DNA of 7,869 nucleotides. Origin: an uncultured Porphyromonas sp. (GTDB lineage Bacteria; Bacteroidota; Bacteroidia; Bacteroidales; Porphyromonadaceae). The translations under genes were made by a program, and so were the position numbers. Below the pieces are notes generated by a model, which was not told the origin of the DNA, did not search any database, and saw nothing but the letters and a program-made list of their open reading frames with translations. The DNA lies in NCBI GenBank assembly GCA_902465775.1, contig CABQOJ010000051.1:1-7869 (forward strand). Direction: 5' to 3'. Below, piece by piece: positions 1 to 7,063 of the stretch (position 1 is its first letter; each line of letters starts with the position of its first letter).

Positions 1-281
1 AGGAGGAGGGCGAAGTCGGCGAAGACTTGATCAAGAAGCTTGAGTTTGACAAGATTACGGGCGACCTGCTCGACCCGCTACAAGGAGAGGTGACGCCAGA
101 TGCGCTACGTCGTATGGCGATCCACTACTCAGATGGTGTGATCCTTGGTCAGGAGTCTGTCTCTCCCGAGCTCATCGAGTACCTTCGCTCGGAGCCTGAC
201 CACAAAGTGCTGGGGTACCCCGGGCCAGCGGTAGATCACGCTCAGGCTTATGTAGACTTTTATCGCAGCTTTACGGAGTAA
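1..281 (+). CDS. C-terminal part of a short glycogen/starch synthase-type protein (5' truncated)
   Basis: Only the last 92 residues are in the window. The frame is open from base 3 to a TAA at 279-281, so the gene begins upstream; the TTG at 27 is just an internal codon. The visible part contains the stretch ALRRMAIHYSDGVILGQESV, then SPELIEYL, and ends YVDFYRSFTE. This matches my memory of the C-terminus of the roughly 270-residue glycogen/starch synthase catalytic-domain proteins (GT5 type) of Bacteroidales, where a conserved segment reads like 'YADAIVQGSEEVNPEVLEYV' before a Tyr/Phe-rich end. Such proteins are thought to act in cytoplasmic glycogen synthesis from a nucleotide-sugar donor. 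The N-terminal donor-binding lysine motif lies outside the window, so catalytic competence cannot be judged. The gene is convergent with the DUF2851 gene and ends at a shared hairpin. The family call rests on a short segment and is moderate. Confidence 0.6.
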   Translation, partial: EEGEVGEDLIKKLEFDKITGDLLDPLQGEVTPDALRRMAIHYSDGVILGQESVSPELIEYLRSEPDHKVLGYPGPAVDHAQAYVDFYRSFTE

Positions 282-304
282 GAGCTTCCCTTTCCGACAT
301 ATAA

Positions 305-347
305 AGCGAAGCCCCTAGCGATCGACTCGGTCACTAGGGGCTTCGCT
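305..347. terminator. Bidirectional terminator hairpin between convergent genes
   Basis: A perfect 14-bp inverted repeat, AGCGAAGCCCCTAG at 305-318 and CTAGGGGCTTCGCT at 334-347, encloses a 15-base loop. It lies 24 bases after the stop of the left-hand gene and 10 bases after the stop of the minus-strand DUF2851 gene. Both sides are A/T-rich (TATATAG on the right, ATATAAA on the left), but neither side has a long T run. The position between two convergent stops fits a shared terminator for both transcripts. Confidence 0.75.
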
Positions 348-356
348 ATATAGTTC

Positions 357-1700
357 TTATTGGTCTTGCTGTTCGCCAATGGAGGGGGGTAGGCTCATCG
401 CACCGTAGCTCTGCAGTAGCGTACGTCCTACGGGGCATAGCCAGCAGCGACGAGGCTCGCAGTAGCTCCCGTAGAGCTGCAGGAGGGCTTGCGAGTCGTA
501 GGCACTGCGGGGACGTAGCCCTTCGTTTACAAAGCGCTTCACGACACTGTTGCGCTCAGCGGGTAGGTCGTGCGCACTCATCAGCGAGTCCTTCGCTAGG
601 GAGAGCCCGAGGAGGTCGCGCTCCTGTGTGAGGTAGTACTGGAGCGGTATGACCACATTGATCGCAATGCTCTCGACCGTCGCCCGTCCTATGGTGCCGA
701 GCTGAGCATCCGTCTCGCTGCCCCAGTGGTAGTGCCGCTGCCAGTAGTCGGTCGGGGTGACGGTGAGCAGCTGCTCCAGATGAGCCAGAGACGATGTGCG
801 GAGGAGCTCTCCTGGCAGATTGTCGCTACGATAGTAGAGCGCTGCGAGATAGGCGAGCCGACGATGCGGGAAGGCACTCGGACGGAGCCGCAGCATGCGT
901 ATCGTGCCAGGTGATAGGGGAGAGAGGTGGTACTTGTGCGATAGGAAGGTAAACTCCTCTTTTAGTTGCTCTCGGTACTGGTCTACTTCGGGAGATATTG
1001 GCGCACTCTCCAGTAGTCCGCCCACACCGAGGAGCAGCGCTTCAAGGGCTAGTGGCGAAGTCTTGTGCTTCAGTAGGATTGACGGCGGGAGTTGGCGAGC
1101 TATTTGTTCGAAAGCATCATTATTTACCTTGCCCCCTAGATAACGCATCAGGAAAAGGTGCGTCACCGCAGCCAGGTCGCCTTTGAAAAAGCTCATCGCC
1201 GTCTCAATCTGCTGACACTTTTTCTCCAGTCGCTCACGAGTCAGCTGCGCAAACCAATCGGTCTGCAGACGCTCCGGTAGCTGGCTACAAGCCTCCCCAC
1301 AGCGAGGGATCTGCGGTGCCTCTGTGAGTTGCTGCGCTATGGCCAGCAGATCAGGATTGATCTGCATACGGCAGGTGATCGGTGGCGTGCCAGCTTGTAG
1401 AGAGATGGGGCCATCGTCCTGCAGCACGATATGTAGGAGCACATTATTGTAAGCTGGATCCAGCTGGTGCCCATGGCGTAGCCAGTCCGTCGCCTGGCAA
1501 TGAATCTCCCCATTGCCCGCCCAGGTCAGAGGCCCTATGCGTAGCTTGAGATTGCTAAAGTCGGGCCCGCCATTCGTGTTGTACCGCCCTGGGTCAATGA
1601 CGATCGGCGTGACCCCCTCAGGGATACAGGGGTGTGGCTCGAAGGTGAGCGACTCGTAGAGTCTATTGCCCCAGATCTGGTGTAGCCACATCTCCTGCAT
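357..1700 (-). CDS. DUF2851 family protein (function unknown)
   Basis: A 447-residue protein of a family widespread in Bacteroidota and without an established function. Family-like segments sit near the N-terminus: GGPDFSNLKLRIG (residues 44-56), GNGEIHCQATDW (62-73) and HGHQLDPAYNNVLLHIV (76-92). The C-terminus has a cysteine cluster, YCEPRRCWLCPVG, with C414, C419 and C422, and C134 and C138 form another close pair. These could bind metal, which is an inference. I see no signal peptide or membrane segment, so it is probably cytoplasmic. The PD (46-47) followed by E65-x-H67 loosely resembles a PD-(D/E)xK nuclease core, but this is speculation from pattern only. The start at ATG 1698-1700 gives the expected N-terminal motif; an alternative Met is at codon 4. 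The gene lies 16 bases downstream of manC on the same strand, so the two are probably cotranscribed. Family call confident, function unknown. Confidence 0.88.
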   Translation of the reverse strand: MQEMWLHQIWGNRLYESLTFEPHPCIPEGVTPIVIDPGRYNTNGGPDFSNLKLRIGPLTWAGNGEIHCQATDWLRHGHQLDPAYNNVLLHIVLQDDGPISLQAGTPPITCRMQINPDLLAIAQQLTEAPQIPRCGEACSQLPERLQTDWFAQLTRERLEKKCQQIETAMSFFKGDLAAVTHLFLMRYLGGKVNNDAFEQIARQLPPSILLKHKTSPLALEALLLGVGGLLESAPISPEVDQYREQLKEEFTFLSHKYHLSPLSPGTIRMLRLRPSAFPHRRLAYLAALYYRSDNLPGELLRTSSLAHLEQLLTVTPTDYWQRHYHWGSETDAQLGTIGRATVESIAINVVIPLQYYLTQERDLLGLSLAKDSLMSAHDLPAERNSVVKRFVNEGLRPRSAYDSQALLQLYGSYCEPRRCWLCPVGRTLLQSYGAMSLPPSIGEQQDQ

Positions 1701-1716
1701 AGTTCGTGCGAATAGG

Positions 1717-2805
1717 TCAGATGTAGTCCTGTCCAGACTCGATCTCCACGTCGGTCACATAGTTCTTGATACTCTGCTCTGCCTCCCGCTTGCAGATGAG
1801 TAGCACGTTGCCATGCTTAGCGATGATACAGTCATCGACCCCCTGCACGACCGCCAGCAAGTCGGGATCGTCGATGTAGAGGATATTATTCATCGACTCG
1901 TAGAATCGGGTTTTCTGGTGGTTCGTCACATTGCCCGTCTGATCTTTCGAGCTTTGGTCGTAGAGCGCTCCCCAGGTACCTAGGTCAGCCCAGCCAAAGG
2001 TCGCGGGGGTGACAAGCACGTTGTCCGCTTTTTCCAAAACCCCGTAGTCGATCGATATACTAGGGCAGTAAGGATAGATCTCCTCGATCGCCGCCCGCTC
2101 ACGGTCGGTGCCGAAGTCACTGGCCCGCTCGGTAAAGAGTCTGCTCACCTCAGGCATATACTTGGCAAAAGCATCTAGGATCGTCTTGACACTCCAGACG
2201 AACATACCGCTATTCCAGAGAAACTCGCCACAGGAGACAAATATCTCGGCCATCTCACGGTTAGGCTTTTCGGTAAAGACCTTCACCTTGTGGTACTGTC
2301 CGTCAAGCGCCCTTTCGCTAGAGTCCACTTGTATGTAGCCATAGCCCGTCTCAGGAGCTGTAGGCTTGATACCCAGCGTCAGGAGGTAAGGGTGGAGGGC
2401 AGCGAAGCGGAGCGACTGGCTGACCGTCTGGACGAAGTTGTCCTCGTTCATGATGATATGATCCGATGCCGCCACGACGATCGACGCCTTCGGGTCTCGC
2501 TGCTGGATATGGTAGCAAGCGTAGGCGATACATGGAGCCGTGTTTCGTCTCAGAGGCTCCGTGAGGATCTGGTCACGCGTGAGCCCCGGGAGCTGCTCGA
2601 GGGTCAGGTCGACATAGTCCGCATGCGTGACGATGTATATATGGTCCTCAGGGACGATACGTAGGAACCGCCTGTAGGTGTCCTGTAGCAGCGAACTGCC
2701 AGTCCCGAAGAAGTCTAGGAATTGCTTGGGTCGTGACTGCCGTGAGATAGGCCAGAAGCGACTTCCCACCCCGCCACTCATGATGACACAATAGTAATGC
2801 TCCAT
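1717..2805 (-). CDS. manC: Mannose-1-phosphate guanylyltransferase
   Basis: This enzyme makes GDP-mannose from mannose 1-phosphate and GTP, in the cytoplasm, for LPS, capsule or glycoprotein glycans. The 362-residue length is that of the single-domain form: the C-terminal phosphomannose isomerase cupin domain of bifunctional enzymes is absent. Visible family motifs in order are the nucleotide-binding loop GGVGSRFWP (11-19) with PKQF (26-29), EPLRRNTAPCIAYA (83-96), the metal/substrate-site ASDH (113-116), ETGYGYI (152-158), FTEKPN (177-182), FLWNSGMFVW (195-204), and further on ISIDYGVLEK and FGWADLGTW. All core nucleotidyltransferase elements appear intact. The ATG at 2803-2805 puts the nucleotide loop close to the N-terminus, as usual. 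A promoter of Bacteroidota type lies 30 to 62 bases upstream. It is the first gene of a probable two-gene operon with the DUF2851 gene. Confidence 0.95.
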   Translation of the reverse strand: MEHYYCVIMSGGVGSRFWPISRQSRPKQFLDFFGTGSSLLQDTYRRFLRIVPEDHIYIVTHADYVDLTLEQLPGLTRDQILTEPLRRNTAPCIAYACYHIQQRDPKASIVVAASDHIIMNEDNFVQTVSQSLRFAALHPYLLTLGIKPTAPETGYGYIQVDSSERALDGQYHKVKVFTEKPNREMAEIFVSCGEFLWNSGMFVWSVKTILDAFAKYMPEVSRLFTERASDFGTDRERAAIEEIYPYCPSISIDYGVLEKADNVLVTPATFGWADLGTWGALYDQSSKDQTGNVTNHQKTRFYESMNNILYIDDPDLLAVVQGVDDCIIAKHGNVLLICKREAEQSIKNYVTDVEIESGQDYI

Positions 2806-2835
2806 GTAAATCTGCGATGAGTTAGTTTGTTGCTA

Positions 2836-2867
2836 CAAAGCTACTAATAAAATAGCTGTGGAGCAAA
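2836..2867 (-). promoter_or_regulatory. Promoter of the manC-DUF2851 operon
   Basis: On the minus strand, TTTG (2867 down to 2864) is followed after exactly 20 bases by TAGCTTTG (2843 down to 2836). This matches the Bacteroidota sigma-ABfr consensus of TTTG or TTG, 19-21 bases, then TAnnTTTG. The start of transcription would fall near 2828-2832, giving a leader of about 25 bases before the manC ATG. No Shine-Dalgarno sequence is apparent in the leader, as usual in this phylum. Confidence 0.8.
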
Positions 2868-2949
2868 GCCTCCCCCCTTGTGCAGAACGAGCTACACACG
2901 GAGTTGCGTTTTGGAATGGAAGACATGACCTGGAGATTCAAGAAAGTTG

Positions 2950-2982
2950 TTTTCTGCTTGTGCGAGTTTATTTGTACCTTTG
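2950..2982 (+). promoter_or_regulatory. Promoter of the protease gene
   Basis: TACCTTTG at 2975-2982 is a perfect match to the Bacteroidota -7 element TAnnTTTG. The -33 side is weaker: a T-rich TTTTC at 2950-2954, about 20 bases upstream, with a TTG just before it at 2947-2949 that is spaced too far (25 bases). The predicted transcription start near 2987-2990 leaves a leader of about 20 bases before the ATG at 3008, which supports that start codon. The promoter is divergent from that of manC, in a 202-base intergenic region. Confidence 0.65.
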
Positions 2983-3007
2983 AAAGAATATCTCTTGGAC
3001 TATCTCT

Positions 3008-5380
3008 ATGAATAGACTCGATATGGCTCTGGCGACGACGGCTTTGCGTCGCTTCGCAAAGCGCTCCCGTGTGGACTTCCTATCCTATAGCAGGTGCGTG
3101 TGCCTCTCTCTAGTTGCGCTCTTGCTGGCTCTGCCCGCTGTGGCCCAGCTTGCGACACCGATCCCTGCGACTATAGCGACGGATCTGAGCGAGCGTCACG
3201 CTACGCTACGTAATGCCCAGGAGGCTTACCCGCTACATGCGGTCTTCCGTACGGACCAGACGAGTTCGTTGCGACAGCAAGAGGAGACGGCTTCGTCAGG
3301 GCTGCGACTCCTAGAGCTACCCGCCGTGGAGTATCGTCAGTTGCCTGAGAGCCAGCTGTGGGGTGACTGGATCACGACCGCTTCGGGCGAGCGAGCTTGG
3401 CGAGGAACTCTGCAGCTTGAGGAGGCTGGCTGGAATACGCTTTACTTTGGCGACTACCAGCTGAGCCGTGGCGATATGCTTATCATTGCAAATGAGGCGG
3501 GCGAGGTGCGAGGCGCTTTTACCGAGGCAAACAATGTCGCCTCCCATAGCCTCACGACTGCACCGCTCTATGGCAAGCGCTTGACTATATACTACTATCC
3601 CGCATCTAGTCAGGAGGAGTCGCTCCCGTGGCGACTGGAGGGGATCACGACCGCTCTGCTCTCTACCATCGGAGAGGAGCTACCGCCTCCAAACGGTGAT
3701 CATAGGGGGGGAGGCTCTCCTTTCTTTATCGTGAAGGGGCTGGAGTGCGCAGAGGCTACGGTGCGACACCCTGAGGTGAGTCGCATCGCTCGCAGTGAAC
3801 TCTTGCTTGTGGTGCGGGGGTCCTCCTTTTCGTCAGGCACACTCATCAACAATAGTCGCCAAGATGGGGATGCGCTCGTCCTAACCGCAGCCCACTGTCT
3901 CAACAATAGCTATAAGAATAGATCGCTCGACTATGTGCGTCAGAGTGCGGAGCAGACGGTCTTTTACTTCAACTACTTTAGCCCTACGGGCGACCCGCTG
4001 ATCAATGGCATAGAGGAGCAAACGCTAGCGGGTGCCGAGCTGGTCGCCTTCAATGAGGAGCACGACATGTGCCTGCTCCGCATCACGGGCGTTAGGCCCG
4101 ATGTGCCACAGGGACAATGTGCTATACCGCCTAGCTATCGTCCCTACTTCGCGGGGTGGAATGCGGAGCGCGACTTTCCTGCGCCTGTCATCGGCATCCA
4201 TCACCCGCTAGCCTCCGTACGTCGCTACAATAGAGCGGACGAAAAGCCCCCTCTAGAGAGCTACGATATGGCTTCTGTGCCAGTCCGATGGGTCAATTCG
4301 CACCTACACATTAAGAAGTGGGATCTCGGGACGACAGCATCCGGCTCCTCGGGGTCGGGGCTCTTTGACAAGAATCATCACCTCATCGGGGCACTCACGG
4401 GGGGAAGCTCTTTCTGCAACTCTCCGTACAACGACTATTACTACGCTCTGAGCGAAGTCTTCACGGGCTATCCCGATGATAAGTGTCTGAAGCCTCACCT
4501 AGCTCCTACGAGTGACCAAACGATACTGGAGGGACTCAATCCTTTTGCCACAAATCCTCCCGTGCGCCTCTCGCACCAGCTCTACAGTCTGATGCGTGAC
4601 AGTGTGCTGATACGCAGGGACGACGCTACGATCGGGGGAGTTGCTGTGCGCTACGACATTGACACCTTCGTGCAGTATCTAGGCTCTGTGCTGGTCCTAG
4701 GCGCTATGCAGGAGTGGACGCCTGTGACGCTCACTATCTATGGCGACGAGGGTGGCAAGCCTGGCAAGAAGCTCTACGAGCAGACGTTGCCAAGGCCTTC
4801 GTATCTATTAGTAAATGATGCGGGACAAAGTCCGCAGCAACGAACACTCTCGGATGCTTTCCAAGCCTTCTTCCCAGCGAAAGAAGGGGAGCCCCTGAAG
4901 CTCTCCTCAGGCTCTTACTACATAGCTCTTGAAGGGCTTGCTGGAGAGCCCCTGTCGTTGCCTTTACTACTAAGCAAAGCACAGCCACACGACACTCCCT
5001 ATGCGTGGCATCTCGTCGGCTCTAACTGGGAGCCGGCACAGCTAGGCGGAGCTCCTTACCTGGGGCACTACTGGATAGATCCTATTGTGGCGGGACATCT
5101 CAAGGAGGGTGGGACGTCCGATCTGAAGTCTACAGATACGCCTCGCGTGATCCTCGCTGGGGAGCGCTTATACCTTCTATTACCAGAGGCGTGGCTCGCA
5201 GGAGATGCTTCTGCAGAGCTAGAGCTCTTCGCAAGCACTGGGGAGCGCCTGTTGTCGTATCCACTGACGATGTCTCACACGTCGCTATCTCTTGCCGACT
5301 ACGCCTTGCAGTCTGGCATTTACTTCGTCCGTCTTACAGGTGCCGGCCAGCGGTACAGCTGTAAGCTCATTTGCCCATAA
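3008..5380 (+). CDS. Secreted lysyl-endopeptidase-like S1 serine protease with T9SS C-terminal sorting domain
   Basis: A 790-residue secreted protease. Residues 1-46 look like a signal peptide with an unusually long basic N-region (RR, KRSR) followed by the hydrophobic core CLSLVALLLALPAVA, with cleavage likely after A46. Residues about 60-235 resemble the prodomain of lysyl endopeptidases (WGDWITTASGERAWRG, LYFGDYQLSRGDMLII). The chymotrypsin-like domain spans about 240-495 and has a full candidate triad: H296 in LTAAHC, D353 in EEHDMCLLRI, and S448 in GSSGSG (Gly where Pro is common). D476 in NDYYYALSEVF sits where Lys-specific members carry the pocket aspartate, so Lys specificity is plausible. 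Residues about 520-700 form a beta-rich accessory region. The last 70 or so residues (ELFASTGERLLSYPL, SGIYFVRLTG, YSCKLICP) match the type A T9SS sorting tail, implying export across the outer membrane and surface anchoring or release. P. gingivalis PepK is a possible relative. The gene ends 36 bases before the fumarase genes. Confidence 0.87.
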   Translation: MNRLDMALATTALRRFAKRSRVDFLSYSRCVCLSLVALLLALPAVAQLATPIPATIATDLSERHATLRNAQEAYPLHAVFRTDQTSSLRQQEETASSGLRLLELPAVEYRQLPESQLWGDWITTASGERAWRGTLQLEEAGWNTLYFGDYQLSRGDMLIIANEAGEVRGAFTEANNVASHSLTTAPLYGKRLTIYYYPASSQEESLPWRLEGITTALLSTIGEELPPPNGDHRGGGSPFFIVKGLECAEATVRHPEVSRIARSELLLVVRGSSFSSGTLINNSRQDGDALVLTAAHCLNNSYKNRSLDYVRQSAEQTVFYFNYFSPTGDPLINGIEEQTLAGAELVAFNEEHDMCLLRITGVRPDVPQGQCAIPPSYRPYFAGWNAERDFPAPVIGIHHPLASVRRYNRADEKPPLESYDMASVPVRWVNSHLHIKKWDLGTTASGSSGSGLFDKNHHLIGALTGGSSFCNSPYNDYYYALSEVFTGYPDDKCLKPHLAPTSDQTILEGLNPFATNPPVRLSHQLYSLMRDSVLIRRDDATIGGVAVRYDIDTFVQYLGSVLVLGAMQEWTPVTLTIYGDEGGKPGKKLYEQTLPRPSYLLVNDAGQSPQQRTLSDAFQAFFPAKEGEPLKLSSGSYYIALEGLAGEPLSLPLLLSKAQPHDTPYAWHLVGSNWEPAQLGGAPYLGHYWIDPIVAGHLKEGGTSDLKSTDTPRVILAGERLYLLLPEAWLAGDASAELELFASTGERLLSYPLTMSHTSLSLADYALQSGIYFVRLTGAGQRYSCKLICP

Positions 5381-5416
5381 CCACTTAACTAGACAGTTTA
5401 CTTACACACTTAATAT

Positions 5417-6259
5417 ATGCGTACAATATCCTCTACAGCCATCACAGACTTGGTGGAGAAGCTTTGCATAGAGGCTTGTGTCAACCTTTCGCCCGACATA
5501 GAGGCTGCCATGCAGCAGGGTGCCAAGCAGGATCGCTCGCCTCTAGCACGAAACGTACTGAACACGATCATCGAAAATGTTCACATAGCGCGCAGTGAGC
5601 GTGCTCCCATGTGCCAAGATACGGGCATGACCGTTATCTTCGTCGATATGGGACAGGACCTACACGTCGAGGGTGATCTGATCGAAGACGCCATCAACGA
5701 GGGCGTCCGCAGAGGCTACACCCACGGCTACCTGCGCAAGTCCGTCGTGAGCGATCCGATACATCGACACAACACAGGCGACAACACGCCCGCCGTCATC
5801 CACTACCGCATCGTGCCGGGAGATCAAATGCACATCACCGTCGCTCCTAAGGGATTCGGCAGTGAAAACAAGAGTGCTCTTTCGATGCTTACTCCAAGCC
5901 AAGGGGTAGCAGGCATCAAGCAGTTTGTCCTCGACACCATCTCGCACGCTGGGGGCAACCCCTGTCCGCCGATCATCGTCGGCATCGGCATCGGTGGTAC
6001 GATGGAGCGGTCGGCAGAGCTGGCCAAGCGCGCTCTACTACGTCCTATCGGTGAGCGTCATCCCGATCCAGCCGTGGCGGAGATCGAGGAGGAGCTACTC
6101 CAAGAGATCAATAAGATGGGCATCGGTCCAGCTGGCTTCGGTGGAGACACCACGGCCCTAGCCGTTGCTATCAATACGGGTGCGACACACATTGCCGGGC
6201 TGCCCGTAGCGGTCAATATCAGTTGCCACGCCACACGTCACGCTGAGGGTACACTATAA
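5417..6259 (+). CDS. Class I fumarate hydratase, alpha (N-terminal) subunit
   Basis: A 280-residue iron-sulfur hydro-lyase subunit, equivalent to the N-terminal half of E. coli FumA/FumB. With the beta subunit it interconverts fumarate and L-malate; in anaerobic Bacteroidota this serves the reductive branch from oxaloacetate to succinate. Three cysteines at the positions expected for [4Fe-4S] ligation are present: C66 in MCQDTG, C183 in GNPCPP and C270 in NISCHATRH. Other family signatures are KGFGSENKSAL (145-155), GIGIGGTMERSAELAKRALL and GPAGFGGDTTALAV. The length and the stop just after the last cysteine motif are normal for the split form. The start ATG at 5417 lies 36 bases after the protease stop; I see neither a terminator nor a TAnnTTTG box in that gap, so either the protease transcript continues or a promoter lies inside the protease gene. 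The tartrate dehydratase subunit TtdA is related and cannot be strictly excluded. Confidence 0.93.
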   Translation: MRTISSTAITDLVEKLCIEACVNLSPDIEAAMQQGAKQDRSPLARNVLNTIIENVHIARSERAPMCQDTGMTVIFVDMGQDLHVEGDLIEDAINEGVRRGYTHGYLRKSVVSDPIHRHNTGDNTPAVIHYRIVPGDQMHITVAPKGFGSENKSALSMLTPSQGVAGIKQFVLDTISHAGGNPCPPIIVGIGIGGTMERSAELAKRALLRPIGERHPDPAVAEIEEELLQEINKMGIGPAGFGGDTTALAVAINTGATHIAGLPVAVNISCHATRHAEGTL

Positions 6260-6270
6260 TATATAGAGAC

Positions 6271-6828
6271 ATGGAAGAGAAGAAGATACTCAGAGCCCCC
6301 TTTACGACAGAGATGATTACTCCGCTCAGAGCGGGAGATATGTGCTACATCTCGGGGACTATATACACAGCACGTGACGCGGCGCATTTGCGTCTTGTCG
6401 AGATGCTAGAGCGAGGCGAGGAGATGCCCTTTGACTTTGAGGGGCAGGTCGTTTACTATGCGGGTCCTTGCCCAGCTAAGCCTGGACAACCTATCGGCTC
6501 CGTCGGTCCCACCACGGGAGGACGAATGGATGCCTATTCGCCCAAGCTCATAGCGCACGGCTTGCGAGTGATGATCGGTAAGGGCTTGCGTAGCCCAGAG
6601 GTCGTCGACGCGATCAAGAAGTACCAAGGCGTATACTTTGCCGCTATCGGTGGGGCAGCCGCTCTGATGGGCAAGTGCGTCAAGGAGGCCGAGGTGATTG
6701 CCTTCGACGATCTAGGCCCCGAAGCGATTCGCAAGCTACGCGTCGAGGAGCTCCCGGTCATCGTTGCCGTAGACTGTCTCGGAGGAGACGTCTACTCGCT
6801 CGGTCGCTCGCAGTACGCCCGTCGCTAG
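6271..6828 (+). CDS. Class I fumarate hydratase, beta (C-terminal) subunit
   Basis: A 185-residue subunit corresponding to the C-terminal domain of FumA/FumB and to TtdB. It completes the active site of the fumarase with the alpha subunit encoded just upstream. Recognisable motifs are ISGTIYTARDAAH (27-39), the substrate-binding region YYAGPCPAKPG (62-72), GSVGPTTGGRMD (76-87), GKGL near 103-106, GVYFAAIGGAAAL (120-132) and FDDLGPEA (145-152). The 11-base gap to the alpha gene shows translational coupling or at least cotranscription. In many bacteria these two domains are fused into one polypeptide of about 540 residues; here a TAA and a fresh ATG separate them cleanly, with a frame change, so this is a genuine two-gene arrangement and not a simple nonsense mutation. 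No standard terminator follows directly; candidate hairpins lie about 70 and 200 bases downstream. Confidence 0.93.
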   Translation: MEEKKILRAPFTTEMITPLRAGDMCYISGTIYTARDAAHLRLVEMLERGEEMPFDFEGQVVYYAGPCPAKPGQPIGSVGPTTGGRMDAYSPKLIAHGLRVMIGKGLRSPEVVDAIKKYQGVYFAAIGGAAALMGKCVKEAEVIAFDDLGPEAIRKLRVEELPVIVAVDCLGGDVYSLGRSQYARR

Positions 6829-6863
6829 CGCCTACTCTACCTGCCAAGGATACGAAAAAGAAG

Positions 6864-6891
6864 TTAGAGATTAGAGGTTAGAGATTAGAAG
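6864..6891. repeat. 14-bp tandem duplication (TTAGAGATTAGAGG)
   Basis: Two adjacent copies, TTAGAGATTAGAGG at 6864-6877 and TTAGAGATTAGAAG at 6878-6891, differ at one position (13 of 14 identical). Each copy is itself built from TTAGAG-like 7-mers (TTAGAGA, TTAGAGG, TTAGAGA, TTAGAAG), so the basic period is 7. It starts 35 bases after the fumarase stop and is followed directly by the CTAG repeat. Function unknown; it looks like a simple-sequence tract capable of changing copy number. Confidence 0.85.
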
Positions 6892-6898
6892 CTAGCTC

Positions 6899-6938
6899 CT
6901 AGAAGCACTAGTGCCACTAGAAGCACTAGTGCTACTAG
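6899..6938. repeat. 18-bp tandem repeat with CTAG every 9 bases, folding into a hairpin
   Basis: CTAGAAGCACTAGTGCCA (6899-6916) is followed by CTAGAAGCACTAGTGCTA (6917-6934) and a third CTAG (6935-6938); the two full units match at 17 of 18 positions. CTAG starts at 6899, 6908, 6917, 6926 and 6935, an exact 9-base phase, with one more at 6892. Each unit contains the perfect palindrome GCACTAGTGC. The two units can also pair with each other: AGCACTAGTGC at 6904-6914 with GCACTAGTGCT at 6923-6933, loop of 8, extended past one A-A mismatch by CTAG/CTAG. There is no T run after it, so it may protect the 3' end of the fumarase mRNA or bind a protein; neither is shown. Confidence 0.85.
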
Positions 6939-6958
6939 CCCTCCCCTTCTGGAAAATT

Positions 6959-7063
6959 GAAAATATCCACGGAGCAAACGAAAATTCCCCACGGAGGGGC
7001 GAAATAAAAGTTCGGAAGAATGAAGTGAAACTTCGGAAGAAGCAAATCAAAGTTCCGAAGAAT
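6959..7063. repeat. Degenerate tandem array, period 21 bp
   Basis: Five consecutive 21-base units start at 6959, 6980, 7001, 7022 and 7043. Each begins with an A-rich segment (GAAAAT, GAAAAT, GAAATA, GAAGTG, CAAATC) and continues into a G/C-containing core. Two core types are visible: CCACGGAG in the first two units, and TTCGGAAGAA or TTCCGAAGAA in the last three. Related but less regular copies follow, including CCCCACCGAG at 7094-7103 and TTTCCTCCGTAGAGGC at 7114-7129. The second unit can fold on CCCC/GGGG (6987-6990 and 6996-6999). No conserved long repeat separated by unique spacers is present, so it is not a CRISPR array. Confidence 0.7.

Noticed and set aside
2290..2664. 124-residue plus-strand open frame opposite manC
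   Set aside because: It is fully antisense to a well-conserved enzyme gene, has no recognisable domain, and has an Arg-rich composition typical of shadow frames in G+C-rich DNA.
5660..5947. 95-residue minus-strand open frame opposite the fumarase alpha gene
   Set aside because: It lies entirely over conserved fumarase sequence including the KGFGSENKS motif and has no promoter of its own; it is a shadow frame.
6675..6881. 68-residue frame overlapping the fumarase beta 3' end and entering the intergenic region
   Set aside because: The sequence is an Arg/Ser-rich shadow of the beta subunit running into the tandem repeat, with no family resemblance.
6899..6938. Standard Rho-independent terminator for the fumarase operon
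   Set aside because: The hairpin is strong, but it is followed by CCCTCCCCTTCT and not by a T run, so it is listed as a repeat and not called a terminator.
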